Positions 46,128 through 55,137 of a stretch of 64,000 bases of DNA are shown here, one piece after another. Under the pieces are notes generated by a model. It searched no databases. It was not told the origin of the DNA and saw only the letters and a program-made list of their open reading frames with translations. Source of the DNA: Nevskiaceae bacterium (GTDB lineage: Bacteria > Pseudomonadota > Gammaproteobacteria > Nevskiales > Nevskiaceae). The first letter of the stretch is position 1; the number at the start of each line of letters is the position of its first letter. A program made the position numbers and the translations under genes. The stretch covers positions 186,001 through 250,000 of the forward strand of contig SCRT01000012.1 of the NCBI GenBank assembly GCA_004298465.1, written 5' to 3'.

Positions 46128-47705
46128 ATGAACACCGTAGCCACGGCAGTATCCGCAAGGGCCAAGAAGCTGAGCCAGCGGCGCAAGTACGAATTGTTGA
46201 CGCGCGGCCTGGGCTGGGACACCACGTACCAGCCGATGGACAAGGCGTTCCCCTTCGACACGTTCGAAGGCATCAAGATCCACGACTGGGACAAATGGGA
46301 AGACCCGTTCCGCCTGACGATGGACGCCTACTGGAAATACCAGGGCGAGAAGGAACGCAAGCTCTACGCCATCATCGACGCGTTCCAGCAGAACAACGGC
46401 CAGTTCAACGTCTCTGACGCGCGTTACATCAATACGTTGAAGCTGTTCCTGACTGGCATCAGCATGGCGGAATACGCTTCCCACCATGGCTTCGCGCTGG
46501 CGGGTCGCAACCTGCGCGGCGTCAGTGCCCGCATCGCCTGCCAGATGCAGGCCATCGACGAGCTGCGTCACGCGCAGACGCAGGTTCACACCATCAGCCA
46601 GTACAACAAGTTCTTCAACGGGATGCACAACCCGGCGTACATGCACGACCGCGTGTGGTACCTGAGCGTGCCCAAGTCCTACTTCGAAGATGCGATGACG
46701 GCCGGGCCCTTCGAGTACATCACGGCCATTTCCTTCTCTTTCGAGTACGTGCTGACCAATCTGCTGTTCATGCCTTTCATGTCCGGTGCGGCCTTCAATG
46801 GCGACATGGCCACGGTCACATTCGGTTTCTCGGCGCAGTCCGATGAATCCCGCCACATGACGCTGGGGCTGGAAGTCGTCAAGTTCCTGCTGGAACAGGA
46901 CCCGGGCAACGTGCCGATCGTGCAGAAGTGGCTGGACAAGTGGTTCTGGCGCGGTTACCGCCTGCTGACGCTCGTGGCCATGATGATGGACTACATGCTG
47001 CCGCGCCGCGTGATGAGCTGGGCGGAGGGCTGGGAGGAGTACTTCGAGAAGAACGGCGGTGCGCTGTTCAACGACCTCGCGCGCTACGGCATCCGCATGC
47101 CGAAGTACCACGACGTCGCACGCAAGGAAAAGACCCGCCTGTCACACGAGGCGTGGGGCATCTTCTACAACTACACGCACGCCGCGAACTTCCACACCTG
47201 GGTACCGGAACCGAAGGAGATGGACTGGCTGTCGCAGAAGTACCCGGACACCTTTGACAAGCTCTATCGCCCGCGTCTGGAATACTGGCGCGAGCAGCAG
47301 AAAGCCGGCAAGCGCTTCTACAACAAGACGCTGCCGCTGCTGTGCCAGGTGTGCCAGATTCCCATGGGCTTCACCGAGCCGGACGACCCGACGAAGATCT
47401 GCTACCGCGAGACGGAATACAAGGGTGACAAGTACCACTTCTGTTCCGACGGCTGCAAGGACATCTTCAATGACGAGCCGGAGAAATACGTGCGCTCCTG
47501 GCTGCCGGTGCACCAGATCTACCAGGGCAACTGCTTCCGTCCAGGCACGGACCCGACGGCGCCGGGCTTCGAGCCGCTCAAGGAAGTGCTGCAGTACTAC
47601 GGCTTCCATGACGGCATGGACAACGGTGAGTTCCTCGATTCTCCCGACCGCTACAACTGGGAAAAATGGACGAGCAAGTCCGCTGTTGCCGGAGACCGTC
47701 CGTGA
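46128..47705 (+). CDS. dmpN: Phenol hydroxylase large oxygenase subunit (DmpN), set 2
   Basis: 525 residues from ATG 46128, with GAGGAG upstream. Diiron ligands lie in GISMAEYASHH, IDELRHAQTQ and SDESRHMTLG. The C-terminal YHS-like zinc region (CQVCQIPMGF, YHFCSDGCKDIF) is complete. It hydroxylates phenol and methylphenols to catechols. The N-terminus is about 10 residues longer than in set 1. The stop overlaps the dmpO start. Confidence 0.96.
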   Translation: MNTVATAVSARAKKLSQRRKYELLTRGLGWDTTYQPMDKAFPFDTFEGIKIHDWDKWEDPFRLTMDAYWKYQGEKERKLYAIIDAFQQNNGQFNVSDARYINTLKLFLTGISMAEYASHHGFALAGRNLRGVSARIACQMQAIDELRHAQTQVHTISQYNKFFNGMHNPAYMHDRVWYLSVPKSYFEDAMTAGPFEYITAISFSFEYVLTNLLFMPFMSGAAFNGDMATVTFGFSAQSDESRHMTLGLEVVKFLLEQDPGNVPIVQKWLDKWFWRGYRLLTLVAMMMDYMLPRRVMSWAEGWEEYFEKNGGALFNDLARYGIRMPKYHDVARKEKTRLSHEAWGIFYNYTHAANFHTWVPEPKEMDWLSQKYPDTFDKLYRPRLEYWREQQKAGKRFYNKTLPLLCQVCQIPMGFTEPDDPTKICYRETEYKGDKYHFCSDGCKDIFNDEPEKYVRSWLPVHQIYQGNCFRPGTDPTAPGFEPLKEVLQYYGFHDGMDNGEFLDSPDRYNWEKWTSKSAVAGDRP

Positions 47706-48064
47706 GCGTCGTCGCCAAGGAACCGGGGTACACGAGTGAAGTCCGCGACCGGGTAGAGAACTTCCACGGCCAGCAACTGCTGTACATCGGGTGGGACAAC
47801 CACCTGATGTATTCCAACCCGCTGTGCATCCCGGTCGCGCCGGACATGCCGTTCTCGATGCTGCCGACGAAGATCCTGCCGGATCTCTACGACCTGCACC
47901 CCGACATGGCGAAAGTCGACTGGAAGAAGGTGGAATGGCTGCGGGATGGGAAGTCGTTTACGCCGGACATGAACGAATCGGTAGCCGGAAACGGCTTCGG
48001 CCACAAGAGCGTGTTGCGTTTTGCCACTCCGGGCCTGAATGGTCTGGACGGTCGCTGTATCTGA
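47702..48064 (+). CDS. dmpO: Phenol hydroxylase component P4 (DmpO), set 2
   Basis: 120 residues from GTG 47702, overlapping the dmpN stop by 4 bp. HGQQLLYIGWDNHLMYSNP, KVDWKKVEWLRDGK and the C-terminal LRFATPGLNGLDGRCI match the family. The last codons (GTCGCTGTATCTG, 48051-48063) are repeated once directly after the stop (48069-48081), a small slippage-type duplication. Confidence 0.93.
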   Translation: MSVVAKEPGYTSEVRDRVENFHGQQLLYIGWDNHLMYSNPLCIPVAPDMPFSMLPTKILPDLYDLHPDMAKVDWKKVEWLRDGKSFTPDMNESVAGNGFGHKSVLRFATPGLNGLDGRCI

Positions 48065-48094
48065 AAAAGTCGCTGTATCTGTAAGGAAAACATC

Positions 48095-49153
48095 GTGAGC
48101 TACGAACTGACCATCGAACCGCTGGGCGCAACCGTGGAGGTACAGGACGGCCAGACGATGCTGGACGCCGCGCTGCGCGCCGGCATCTACCTGCCGCACG
48201 CCTGTTGTCACGGTTTGTGCGGGACCTGCAAGGTCGAAGTGCTGGACGGCGAGATCGACCACGGCGAGTCGTCGTCCTTCGCATTGATGGATTTCGAGCG
48301 TGATGAAGGCAAGACGCTGGCGTGCTGTGCCACACTGCAGTCGGACGTCACCATCGAGGCGGACATTGACGAGGAACCGGATGCGGAAGTCATCCCGGTG
48401 CGCGACTTCCACGGCCGGGTCTCGCGCGTCGAGTCGCTCACGCCCACCATCAAGGGCCTGTGGATCGCGCTCGACGAGCCGATCCACTTCCAGGCCGGTC
48501 AGTACATCAACATCGAGATCCCGACGCTGGGCCTGAGGCGGCCGTTCTCCATCGCCCGCGAACCGGCGGCTTGCGCCAAGGAAATCGAGCTCAACGTGCG
48601 CATCGTGCCGGGCGGCGTGGGCACCGCCTATCTGCACGAAAAACTCGCGGTCGGGGATGCCGTGACGATTTCCGGCCCCTACGGGCGCTTCTTCGTCCGC
48701 AAGTCGGCGCAGGCGCCGATGGTCTTCATGGCTGGCGGCTCCGGCTTGTCCAGCCCACGCAGTATGGTGCTGGATCTGCTGACCGAAGGCTGCGAGTTGC
48801 CCATCACACTGGTCTACGGCCAGCGCACGCGCGCGGAACTGTACTACCACGATGAATTCCTGCAGTTGGCGCAGGACCATCCGAACTTCACTTACGTGCC
48901 AGCGCTTTCCAACGAGCCGGAAAGTTCGGACTGGCCCGGATTCCGCGGCTTCGTGCACGATGCCGCGAAAGACCATTTCGACAACGATTTCCGCGATTAC
49001 AAGGCCTATCTGTGTGGCCCGCCGAAGATGATCGACGCCTGCATCACCACGCTCATGCAGGGACGTCTGTTCGAGCGGGACATCTACACCGAGAAGTTCC
49101 TCTCGGCGGCGGATGCGCAGCAGGTGCGCAGCCCTCTGTTCAAATCGATCTGA
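48095..49153 (+). CDS. dmpP: Phenol hydroxylase reductase component P5 (DmpP)
   Basis: 352 residues. The N-terminal plant-type ferredoxin domain has C-x4-C-x2-C (ACCHGLCGTCK) plus LACCAT. The FAD domain shows RRPFSIAREP and the NAD domain MAGGSGLSSPRSMV and YLCGPPKMIDA. It transfers electrons from NADH through FAD and the 2Fe-2S centre to DmpN. It is the only such reductase in the window, so hydroxylase set 1 and possibly the Rieske oxygenases may share it. Start is GTG with AAGGAA upstream. Confidence 0.95.
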   Translation: MSYELTIEPLGATVEVQDGQTMLDAALRAGIYLPHACCHGLCGTCKVEVLDGEIDHGESSSFALMDFERDEGKTLACCATLQSDVTIEADIDEEPDAEVIPVRDFHGRVSRVESLTPTIKGLWIALDEPIHFQAGQYINIEIPTLGLRRPFSIAREPAACAKEIELNVRIVPGGVGTAYLHEKLAVGDAVTISGPYGRFFVRKSAQAPMVFMAGGSGLSSPRSMVLDLLTEGCELPITLVYGQRTRAELYYHDEFLQLAQDHPNFTYVPALSNEPESSDWPGFRGFVHDAAKDHFDNDFRDYKAYLCGPPKMIDACITTLMQGRLFERDIYTEKFLSAADAQQVRSPLFKSI

Positions 49154-49157
49154 AGCG

Positions 49158-49526
49158 GTGTCCGCGCGCATCGACATCGTGGATGACGCCGTCCACTTTG
49201 ACTGCCCGGAAGGGGTGGACGTGCTGCACAGCATGATCGCGCTCGGCCGCCGTGGCATTCCGGTCGGCTGCCGTGGCGGTGGTTGCGGCGTGTGCAAGGT
49301 TCGTGTGCTGGGCGGCGCCTATCGAACTGACCGCATGAGTCGTGCGCGGATCACCGAAGAAGAGGAAAAACAGGGTTTTGCGCTGGCTTGCAAGCTGTAT
49401 GCGCGGGGCGACCTGAAGCTGCAGGTGGTCGGCAAGATGGCTCGCGCTTTCGCGCCGTGCAAAGAGACGATGCATTGTACGGGGGCGCCTCACGCGCCTC
49501 CCGGTTCCACGAGCTGGAGAAGGTAA
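49158..49526 (+). CDS. dmpQ: Plant-type ferredoxin (DmpQ/XylT-like)
   Basis: 122 residues from GTG 49158, 4 bp after dmpP. The 2Fe-2S ligands lie in GCRGGGCGVCKVRVL and LACKLY. In known pathways this ferredoxin re-reduces the iron of catechol 2,3-dioxygenase after inactivation by substituted catechols, and its gene directly precedes that of the dioxygenase, as here. Confidence 0.92.
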   Translation: MSARIDIVDDAVHFDCPEGVDVLHSMIALGRRGIPVGCRGGGCGVCKVRVLGGAYRTDRMSRARITEEEEKQGFALACKLYARGDLKLQVVGKMARAFAPCKETMHCTGAPHAPPGSTSWRR

Positions 49527-49528
49527 TC

Positions 49529-50464
49529 ATGGCTATGACAGGTGTGCTTCGCCCCGGACACGTTGCGTTGCGCGTGCTGGATATCAAGGCCGCGCTACAT
49601 CATTACAAGGATGTGCTGGGCCTGAATGAAGTGTGTCGCGACGACCAGGGCCGCGTGTTCCTGAAGGCCTGGGACGAGGCCGACCACCACAGCGTGGTGC
49701 TCAAGGAGTGCGATACCGCCGGCATGGAGTACATGGGCTGGCGCGTGGACTCCGACGCCACGTTGAAGAACTTCGCCAAGGACATCAAGGCTTCCGGCCT
49801 GGCGACGGACCTGAAGTGGATTCCGGCGGGCGAGCATCCGGGTACCGGCGAACGCTTCCGTTTCACGATTCCCACCGGCCACGTCATGGAGCTTTACGCC
49901 CACAAGGACGTGACGGGTTGCGGCACCGGCTACACGAACCCCGATCCTTGGCCCGAAGGCATGCACGGCATGGCGCCGTCGCGCTTCGATCATTGCCTGC
50001 TGTACGGCGACGATCTCGATGGCACGGTGAAGCTGTTCACCGAAGTGCTGGGTTTCAAGCTGGCCGAGGAACTCGTGGGCGGGCCGGGCGGCAAGCAGCG
50101 CAACGCCGCGTTCATGACCTGCTCCAACAAGCCGCACGATGTGGCTTTCATCCGCCACACCGAGAAGAACAAATTCCACCATTGCTCGTTCTTCCTCAAC
50201 AGCTGGGAAGAAGTGCTGAAGGCTGCCGACCTCATCTCCAAGCACAAGGTGGCGCTGGACATCGGTCCGACGCGCCACGGCATCACGCGCGGCGAGACGA
50301 TCTACTTCTTCGACCCGAGCGGCAACCGCAACGAAGTGTTCGCGGGCGGCTACATCTACTATCCGGACAAGCCCACCATCACGTGGACGGAAGATCACGT
50401 TGGCCCGGCAATCTTCTACCACACCCGTGAGCTGAACGAGCGTTTCCTGACGGTTGTGACCTGA
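49529..50464 (+). CDS. dmpB: Catechol 2,3-dioxygenase (DmpB/XylE-like), set 2
   Basis: 311 residues from ATG 49529 (GGAGAAGG upstream). Iron ligands are His in RFDHCLLYG, His in FHHCSFFLNS and Glu in GNRNEVFAGG. Other family blocks are VMELYAHKDVTG and IDIGPTRHGITRG. It opens catechol to 2-hydroxymuconic semialdehyde, the yellow product of the meta pathway. The stop overlaps the next start (TGATG). Confidence 0.96.
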   Translation: MAMTGVLRPGHVALRVLDIKAALHHYKDVLGLNEVCRDDQGRVFLKAWDEADHHSVVLKECDTAGMEYMGWRVDSDATLKNFAKDIKASGLATDLKWIPAGEHPGTGERFRFTIPTGHVMELYAHKDVTGCGTGYTNPDPWPEGMHGMAPSRFDHCLLYGDDLDGTVKLFTEVLGFKLAEELVGGPGGKQRNAAFMTCSNKPHDVAFIRHTEKNKFHHCSFFLNSWEEVLKAADLISKHKVALDIGPTRHGITRGETIYFFDPSGNRNEVFAGGYIYYPDKPTITWTEDHVGPAIFYHTRELNERFLTVVT

Positions 50465-50895
50465 TGCGGCGCGCAGTGCGCCAGTCGGTGGTGCACTGGG
50501 AGGCGGCGCATGCCGCCCTCGGTGCGGCGGTGAGGCAGGCCGAAGCGTTTGGCGTGAAGATCAACGTGGCGGTGGTGGATGCCGGCGGCAATCTGGCCGG
50601 TTTCCTGCGCATGCCGGGTTCCTTCCTGCACTCCATCGACATCGCCATCGACAAGGCCTACACCGCAGCGAGCTTCGGCATGCCGACCGGCGACTGGCCG
50701 CAGGTGTTGAAGGCTTCCCCGGAAGCCGTGCGCGACGGCCTGCCGCGGCGGCCGCGGGTCGTGGCCTTCGGCGGCGGCTTCCCGATCGAGGTCGACGGCG
50801 AGCGCATCGGCGGCATCGGTGTTTCGGGCGCATCGGAAGAACAGGACGAACAGTGTGCACGGGCGGGGCTGGCAGCCATCACTGCCGGCGCGTGA
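50464..50895 (+). CDS. GlcG/HbpS-family protein (DUF336)
   Basis: 143 residues, one domain. NVAVVDAGGNLAGFLRMPGSF, SIDIAIDKAYTAASFGMPTGD and the glycine-rich FGGGFPIEVDGERIGGIGVSGAS match the GlcG/HbpS family. Its members are often found inside meta-cleavage operons, and some bind heme; the role here is unknown. ATG overlaps the dmpB stop, so it is co-translated with the dioxygenase. Confidence 0.88.
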   Translation: MRRAVRQSVVHWEAAHAALGAAVRQAEAFGVKINVAVVDAGGNLAGFLRMPGSFLHSIDIAIDKAYTAASFGMPTGDWPQVLKASPEAVRDGLPRRPRVVAFGGGFPIEVDGERIGGIGVSGASEEQDEQCARAGLAAITAGA

Positions 50896-50935
50896 TCAAA
50901 CCGGGCAAGAACAGCAGCAACAAGGTTATTTCGAC

Positions 50936-52399
50936 ATGAAAGAATTCAAGCATTTCATCAATGGCAAGTTTGTCGGCTCGCAAAGCGGCAAGAAGTTCGA
51001 GGACCGCAATCCGGTCGACGGCAGCGTCATCGGCATGGTGCACGAAGGCGGCAAGCCGGAAGTGGACGCCGCGGTTGCCGCCGCGCGCGCGGCGCTGCAC
51101 GGCCCGTGGGGGCGCATGACAGTGCCGCAGCGCGTGGAGCTGCTGTACAAGGTGGCCGACGGCATCAACGCGCGTTTCGACGAGTTCCTGGCGGCGGAAG
51201 TCGCCGACACCGGCAAGCCGGTGAGCCTTGCTTCCCATCTGGACATTCCCCGTGGTGCGGCGAACTTCAAGATCTTCGCGGACGTCATCAAGAACGTGCC
51301 GACGGAATCCTTCGAGATGGCCACGCCGGACGGTGGCAGCGCGCTGAATTATTCCGTGCGTGTGCCGCGTGGCGTGGTGGGCGTGATCTGCCCGTGGAAC
51401 CTGCCGCTGTTGCTGATGACGTGGAAAGTCGGCCCGGCGCTGGCCTGCGGCAACACTGTGGTGGTCAAGCCTTCGGAAGAAACGCCGGCCACCGCCACGC
51501 TGCTGGGTGAAGTGATGAACGCCGTCGGCGTGCCGCCTGGCGTGTACAACGTCGTGCACGGCTTCGGCCCCGACTCCGCCGGCCAATACCTGACGGAAAG
51601 CCCGGACATCAACGCCATCACCTTCACCGGCGAGACGCGCACTGGGCAGGCGATCATGGGCGCGGCCGCCAAGGGCCTGCGGCCGGTTTCCATGGAGCTG
51701 GGCGGCAAGAACCCCGGCATTGTGTTCGCCGACGCCGATTTTGATGCCGCAGTGGAAGGCATTTCCAAGGCCGCGTTCGCGAATTGTGGACAAGTCTGCC
51801 TGGGCACCGAGCGCGTCTACGTCGAGCGGCCGATCTTCGACAAGTTCGTGGCGGCCCTCAAGGTCAAGGCGGAAGCCATGAAGCCAGGCATCCCGTCGGA
51901 CAGCCACACGGGCATCGGGCCGCTCATTTCACACGAACAACGCGACAAGGTGCTGTCGTTCTACAAGAAGGCCAAGGACGAAGGCGCCACGGTCGTCACC
52001 GGTGGCGGCGTGCCGGACATGCCGGGCAACCTGAAAAACGGTTCGTGGATCCAGCCGACGATCTGGACTGGTCTGCCGGAATCCTCCGACGTGATCCGCA
52101 AGGAAATCTTCGGGCCGTGCTGCCACGTCGCCCCGTTCGACACCGAGGACGAAGTCGTGGCGCTGGCCAACGACACGCCTTACGGCCTGTGCACGACGCT
52201 GTGGACAAAGGATCTGGGTCGCGCGCATCGCCTGTCGCCGCGCATCGACGTGGGCCTGACGTGGATCAACAGCTGGTTCCTGCGCGACCTGCGCACGCCG
52301 TTCGGTGGCTCCAAGGCCTCCGGCATCGGTCGCGAAGGCGGTGTGCACTCGTTGGAGTTCTATACCGAACTGCGCAACGTCTGCATCAAGTACGCCTGA
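50936..52399 (+). CDS. dmpC: 2-Hydroxymuconic semialdehyde dehydrogenase (DmpC), set 2
   Basis: 487 residues from ATG 50936. KHFINGKFVGSQSGK, PWNLPLLLMTWK, MELGGKNPG with the catalytic Glu and NCGQVCLGTER with the catalytic Cys are present. It directs the semialdehyde into the oxalocrotonate branch. It shares long near-identical DNA stretches with the set 1 gene. After it the operon is interrupted by a 170-bp gap carrying its own promoter motif. Confidence 0.95.
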   Translation: MKEFKHFINGKFVGSQSGKKFEDRNPVDGSVIGMVHEGGKPEVDAAVAAARAALHGPWGRMTVPQRVELLYKVADGINARFDEFLAAEVADTGKPVSLASHLDIPRGAANFKIFADVIKNVPTESFEMATPDGGSALNYSVRVPRGVVGVICPWNLPLLLMTWKVGPALACGNTVVVKPSEETPATATLLGEVMNAVGVPPGVYNVVHGFGPDSAGQYLTESPDINAITFTGETRTGQAIMGAAAKGLRPVSMELGGKNPGIVFADADFDAAVEGISKAAFANCGQVCLGTERVYVERPIFDKFVAALKVKAEAMKPGIPSDSHTGIGPLISHEQRDKVLSFYKKAKDEGATVVTGGGVPDMPGNLKNGSWIQPTIWTGLPESSDVIRKEIFGPCCHVAPFDTEDEVVALANDTPYGLCTTLWTKDLGRAHRLSPRIDVGLTWINSWFLRDLRTPFGGSKASGIGREGGVHSLEFYTELRNVCIKYA

Positions 52400-52447
52400 G
52401 CCGACAACTCGGTCGGGGTGTCGTTATATGTGGGTTTCAGGTCGCAC

Positions 52448-52489
52448 GATACCTATGTTGCTTTTATGCGTGACGAATAAAGTATTAGA
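52448..52489 (+). promoter_or_regulatory. Shared promoter/operator motif, copy 3
   Basis: GATACCT (52448-52454) and GTATTAGA (52482-52489), again with 27 bp between. Here the spacer is otherwise different, and GATACCT also forms a perfect dyad with AGGTATC at 52490-52496. It lies in the gap between dmpC and dmpD, so dmpD-E-H may have an internal promoter. Confidence 0.65.
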
Positions 52490-52570
52490 AGGTATCGCGT
52501 GTTATCTGTACATTGGAGTGGCGCAAAGCCATCTTCTTCAACGGCAGTGTCTTGCCAGGGCCAGGGTCTT

Positions 52571-53410
52571 GTGAACAGTTCCAATCCTGAAGTCGGCCGC
52601 GACATCGTTGCCGCCGGCATCCGCACGAACTACCACGACGTCAATTCCGCTGCCGCGGGCGTGCCGGTACTGCTCATTCACGGTTCCGGCCCCGGCGTGT
52701 CGGCGTTTGCAAACTGGCGCGGCGTGATGCCGGGCCTCGCCACCCGGGCGCGCATCGTGGCACCCGACATGGTGGGTTTCGGCTTCACCGACCGGCCCGT
52801 CGGCTATCAGTACACGCTGGACAACTGGGTCACCCACGCCATCGGCTTTCTGGATGCGCTGAAGCTTGAAAAAGTGGACGTGGTCGGCAATTCCTTTGGC
52901 GGCGCCCTGGCGTTGGCACTGGCGGTGCGTTACCCGCAGCGCGTGCGGCGGCAGATTCTTATGGGTGCTGTAGGCGTGCCGTTCCCGATCACGCCGGGGC
53001 TGGACCGCGTGTGGGGCTACGAGCCTTCCTTCGAAGCCATGCGCAGCATGATGGATCTGTTCGCCTACGACCGCGCGATTGTCACCGACGAACTCGCCAA
53101 GCTGCGTTACGAGGCCAGCATCCGGCCCGGATTCCAGGAATCCTTCTCGGCCATGTTCCCGGCACCCCGCCAGCGCGGCGTGGACGCGCTGTGCACGCCG
53201 GAAGCCGAGCTGCGCAAGTTGCAGCACGAAACGCTCGTGGTGCACGGCCGCGAAGACAAGGTGATTCCGCTGTGGGTCTCGCAGACCCTGTCCCAGTGGA
53301 TTCCCAACGCCCAGCTGCACGTGTTTGGCAAATGCGGACACTGGACGCAAATTGAGCACGCACAACGTTTCGTGCGTCTGGCCAACGACTTTTTCAACGA
53401 GGCAGATTGA
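52571..53410 (+). CDS. dmpD: 2-Hydroxymuconic semialdehyde hydrolase
   Basis: 279 residues from GTG 52571, which gives the family's start (NSSNPEVGRDIVAAGIRTNYHD). The alpha/beta hydrolase set is HGSGPGVSAFANW, GNSFGGALALALA with the nucleophile Ser, an Asp in VHGREDKVIP and His in CGHWTQIEH. It hydrolyses ring-cleavage ketones (from methylcatechols) to 2-oxopent-4-enoate and an acid. It is the only dmpD in the window. It starts 3 bp before dmpE follows. Confidence 0.93.
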   Translation: MNSSNPEVGRDIVAAGIRTNYHDVNSAAAGVPVLLIHGSGPGVSAFANWRGVMPGLATRARIVAPDMVGFGFTDRPVGYQYTLDNWVTHAIGFLDALKLEKVDVVGNSFGGALALALAVRYPQRVRRQILMGAVGVPFPITPGLDRVWGYEPSFEAMRSMMDLFAYDRAIVTDELAKLRYEASIRPGFQESFSAMFPAPRQRGVDALCTPEAELRKLQHETLVVHGREDKVIPLWVSQTLSQWIPNAQLHVFGKCGHWTQIEHAQRFVRLANDFFNEAD

Positions 53411-53413
53411 CCC

Positions 53414-54202
53414 ATGACGATGGCTCCCGCAGACATCCAGAAGTATGGCGACGAACTGTACGCGGCGCTGGTCACGCGCCGCGCCATCGCGCCGCTGACC
53501 GACCGCATCGACGGCATCACCATCGAAGATGCCTACCGCATCCAGGAGCGCATGGTGAAACATCGCCTGGACAAGGGCGAGACGGTCATCGGCAAGAAGG
53601 TCGGCGTCACGTCCAAGGCCGTGATGGACATGCTCGACGTCCGCCAGCCTGACTTCGGCATGCTGCTTTCCGGCATGGCCTACAGCGAAGGCGAGGCGAT
53701 TCCCACCGACACGCTGATCGCGCCGCGCGCCGAGGCCGAAGTGGCGTTCGTGCTCAAGCACGACCTGAACGGCCCCGGTGTGACCGCCGCCGACGTGCTG
53801 CGTGCCACGGAATGCGTGATGCCGTGCTTCGAGATCGTCGATTCGCGCATCAAGGACTGGAAGATCAAGATCCAGGACACAGTCGCCGACAACGCCTCCT
53901 GCGGCGTGCTGGTACTGGGCGGCTGCGCGCGCAGCCTGCGCGGGCTGGACCTTTCGGTCGCTGGCATGGTGGTGGAGAAGAACGGCGAGATCGTCAGCAC
54001 CGCGGCCGGTGCCGCCGTGCAGGGCTCGCCGGTGAATTCCGTCGCGTGGCTCGCGAACACGCTGGGCCGGCTCGGCATCCCCTTTAAGGCCGGCGAAGTG
54101 ATCCTCTCCGGCTCGCAGTCGCCGCTGATGCCGGTACAGGCCGGTGACCATTTCCGTTGCAGTGTCGGCGGGCTCGGCAGCTGCGGCGTGCGCTTTGCCT
54201 GA
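53414..54202 (+). CDS. dmpE: 2-Oxopent-4-enoate hydratase (DmpE), set 2
   Basis: 262 residues. VIGKKVGVTSKAVMDMLDV, PRAEAEVAFVLKHDL and CFEIVDSRIKDWKIKIQD match the hydratase branch. Starts 3 bp after the dmpD stop. Very similar to the set 1 copy at 35107-35913, including the C-terminal GEVILSGSQS. Confidence 0.94.
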   Translation: MTMAPADIQKYGDELYAALVTRRAIAPLTDRIDGITIEDAYRIQERMVKHRLDKGETVIGKKVGVTSKAVMDMLDVRQPDFGMLLSGMAYSEGEAIPTDTLIAPRAEAEVAFVLKHDLNGPGVTAADVLRATECVMPCFEIVDSRIKDWKIKIQDTVADNASCGVLVLGGCARSLRGLDLSVAGMVVEKNGEIVSTAAGAAVQGSPVNSVAWLANTLGRLGIPFKAGEVILSGSQSPLMPVQAGDHFRCSVGGLGSCGVRFA

Positions 54203-54215
54203 GGGCTGAAACACC

Positions 54216-55004
54216 ATGACGCTGGACAAGCAAACCATTCAGAAGTTGGCGGCGTACCTCGAAGAAGCCGAGATGCACGCGCACGACGTCACGAAGATCA
54301 CCGACGACTACCCCCAGCTGGACAGCGAGGACGCCTACGCCATCCAGGCCGCGATCCGCGACATCAAGGCCGCACGCGGCACGCGCGTTGCGGGCCTGAA
54401 GGCCGGCCTCACGTCGCGGGCCAAGATGAAGCAGATGGGCGTGGACGTGCCGATTTTCGGCCTGCTGTTCGACTACATGTCGGTGCCGAACGGCGGCGAG
54501 GTCAAGACTTCCGAACTCATCCACCCGAAAGTGGAATCGGAAATCGCCTTCGTGCTGAAGAAGCCGCTGAAGGGCCCCGGCTGCCACGTCGGCACGGTGC
54601 TGGCGGCAACCGATTTCGTGTTGCCGGCCGTCGAGATCATCGACTCGCGCTACCGCAACTTCCGTTTCGACCTCAACAGCGTCATTGCCGACAACACTTC
54701 GTCGTCGCGTTTCGTGGTGGGCGACGTGGCACAGAACGTCGAGGGGCTGGACCTGCGCACGCTCGGCATCGTGATGGAGAAGAACGGCGAGATCGTCGCC
54801 ATGGCGGCCGGCGCCGCCGTACTTGGCCATCCGGCCGAAGCGCTGGCGCAGATGGCCAACCACTACGGCGCGCGTGGCGAGGAAGTGCCGGCTGGCGCCT
54901 ACATCATGAGCGGTGGCGCCACAGCGGCGGTGGCGGTGCAGGCGGGCGACGCGATCCACGTGCGCTTTCAGCATCTGGGGGCGATCGGTTTTCGATTCGT
55001 GTGA
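54216..55004 (+). CDS. dmpH: 4-Oxalocrotonate decarboxylase (DmpH), set 2
   Basis: 262 residues. AGLKAGLTSRAKMKQMGV, HPKVESEIAFVLKKPL and AVEIIDSRYRNFRFD match the decarboxylase branch. It forms the usual pair with DmpE and starts 13 bp after it. It is the last classical meta-pathway gene; dmpF, dmpG and dmpI do not follow. Confidence 0.94.
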   Translation: MTLDKQTIQKLAAYLEEAEMHAHDVTKITDDYPQLDSEDAYAIQAAIRDIKAARGTRVAGLKAGLTSRAKMKQMGVDVPIFGLLFDYMSVPNGGEVKTSELIHPKVESEIAFVLKKPLKGPGCHVGTVLAATDFVLPAVEIIDSRYRNFRFDLNSVIADNTSSSRFVVGDVAQNVEGLDLRTLGIVMEKNGEIVAMAAGAAVLGHPAEALAQMANHYGARGEEVPAGAYIMSGGATAAVAVQAGDAIHVRFQHLGAIGFRFV

Positions 55005-55137
55005 CCGCCGCCAGCCGGTATGAGAGCGCCCTGCGGCGCTGTCTGGACCGGCCGGCAGGTTCGCAAGCAGGGAAGGGCATCCGCGGCTGTTGCGGGGATG
55101 CTTGAGGCCAGGAAGTCAAGCTAACAGGAGGTTGCCG

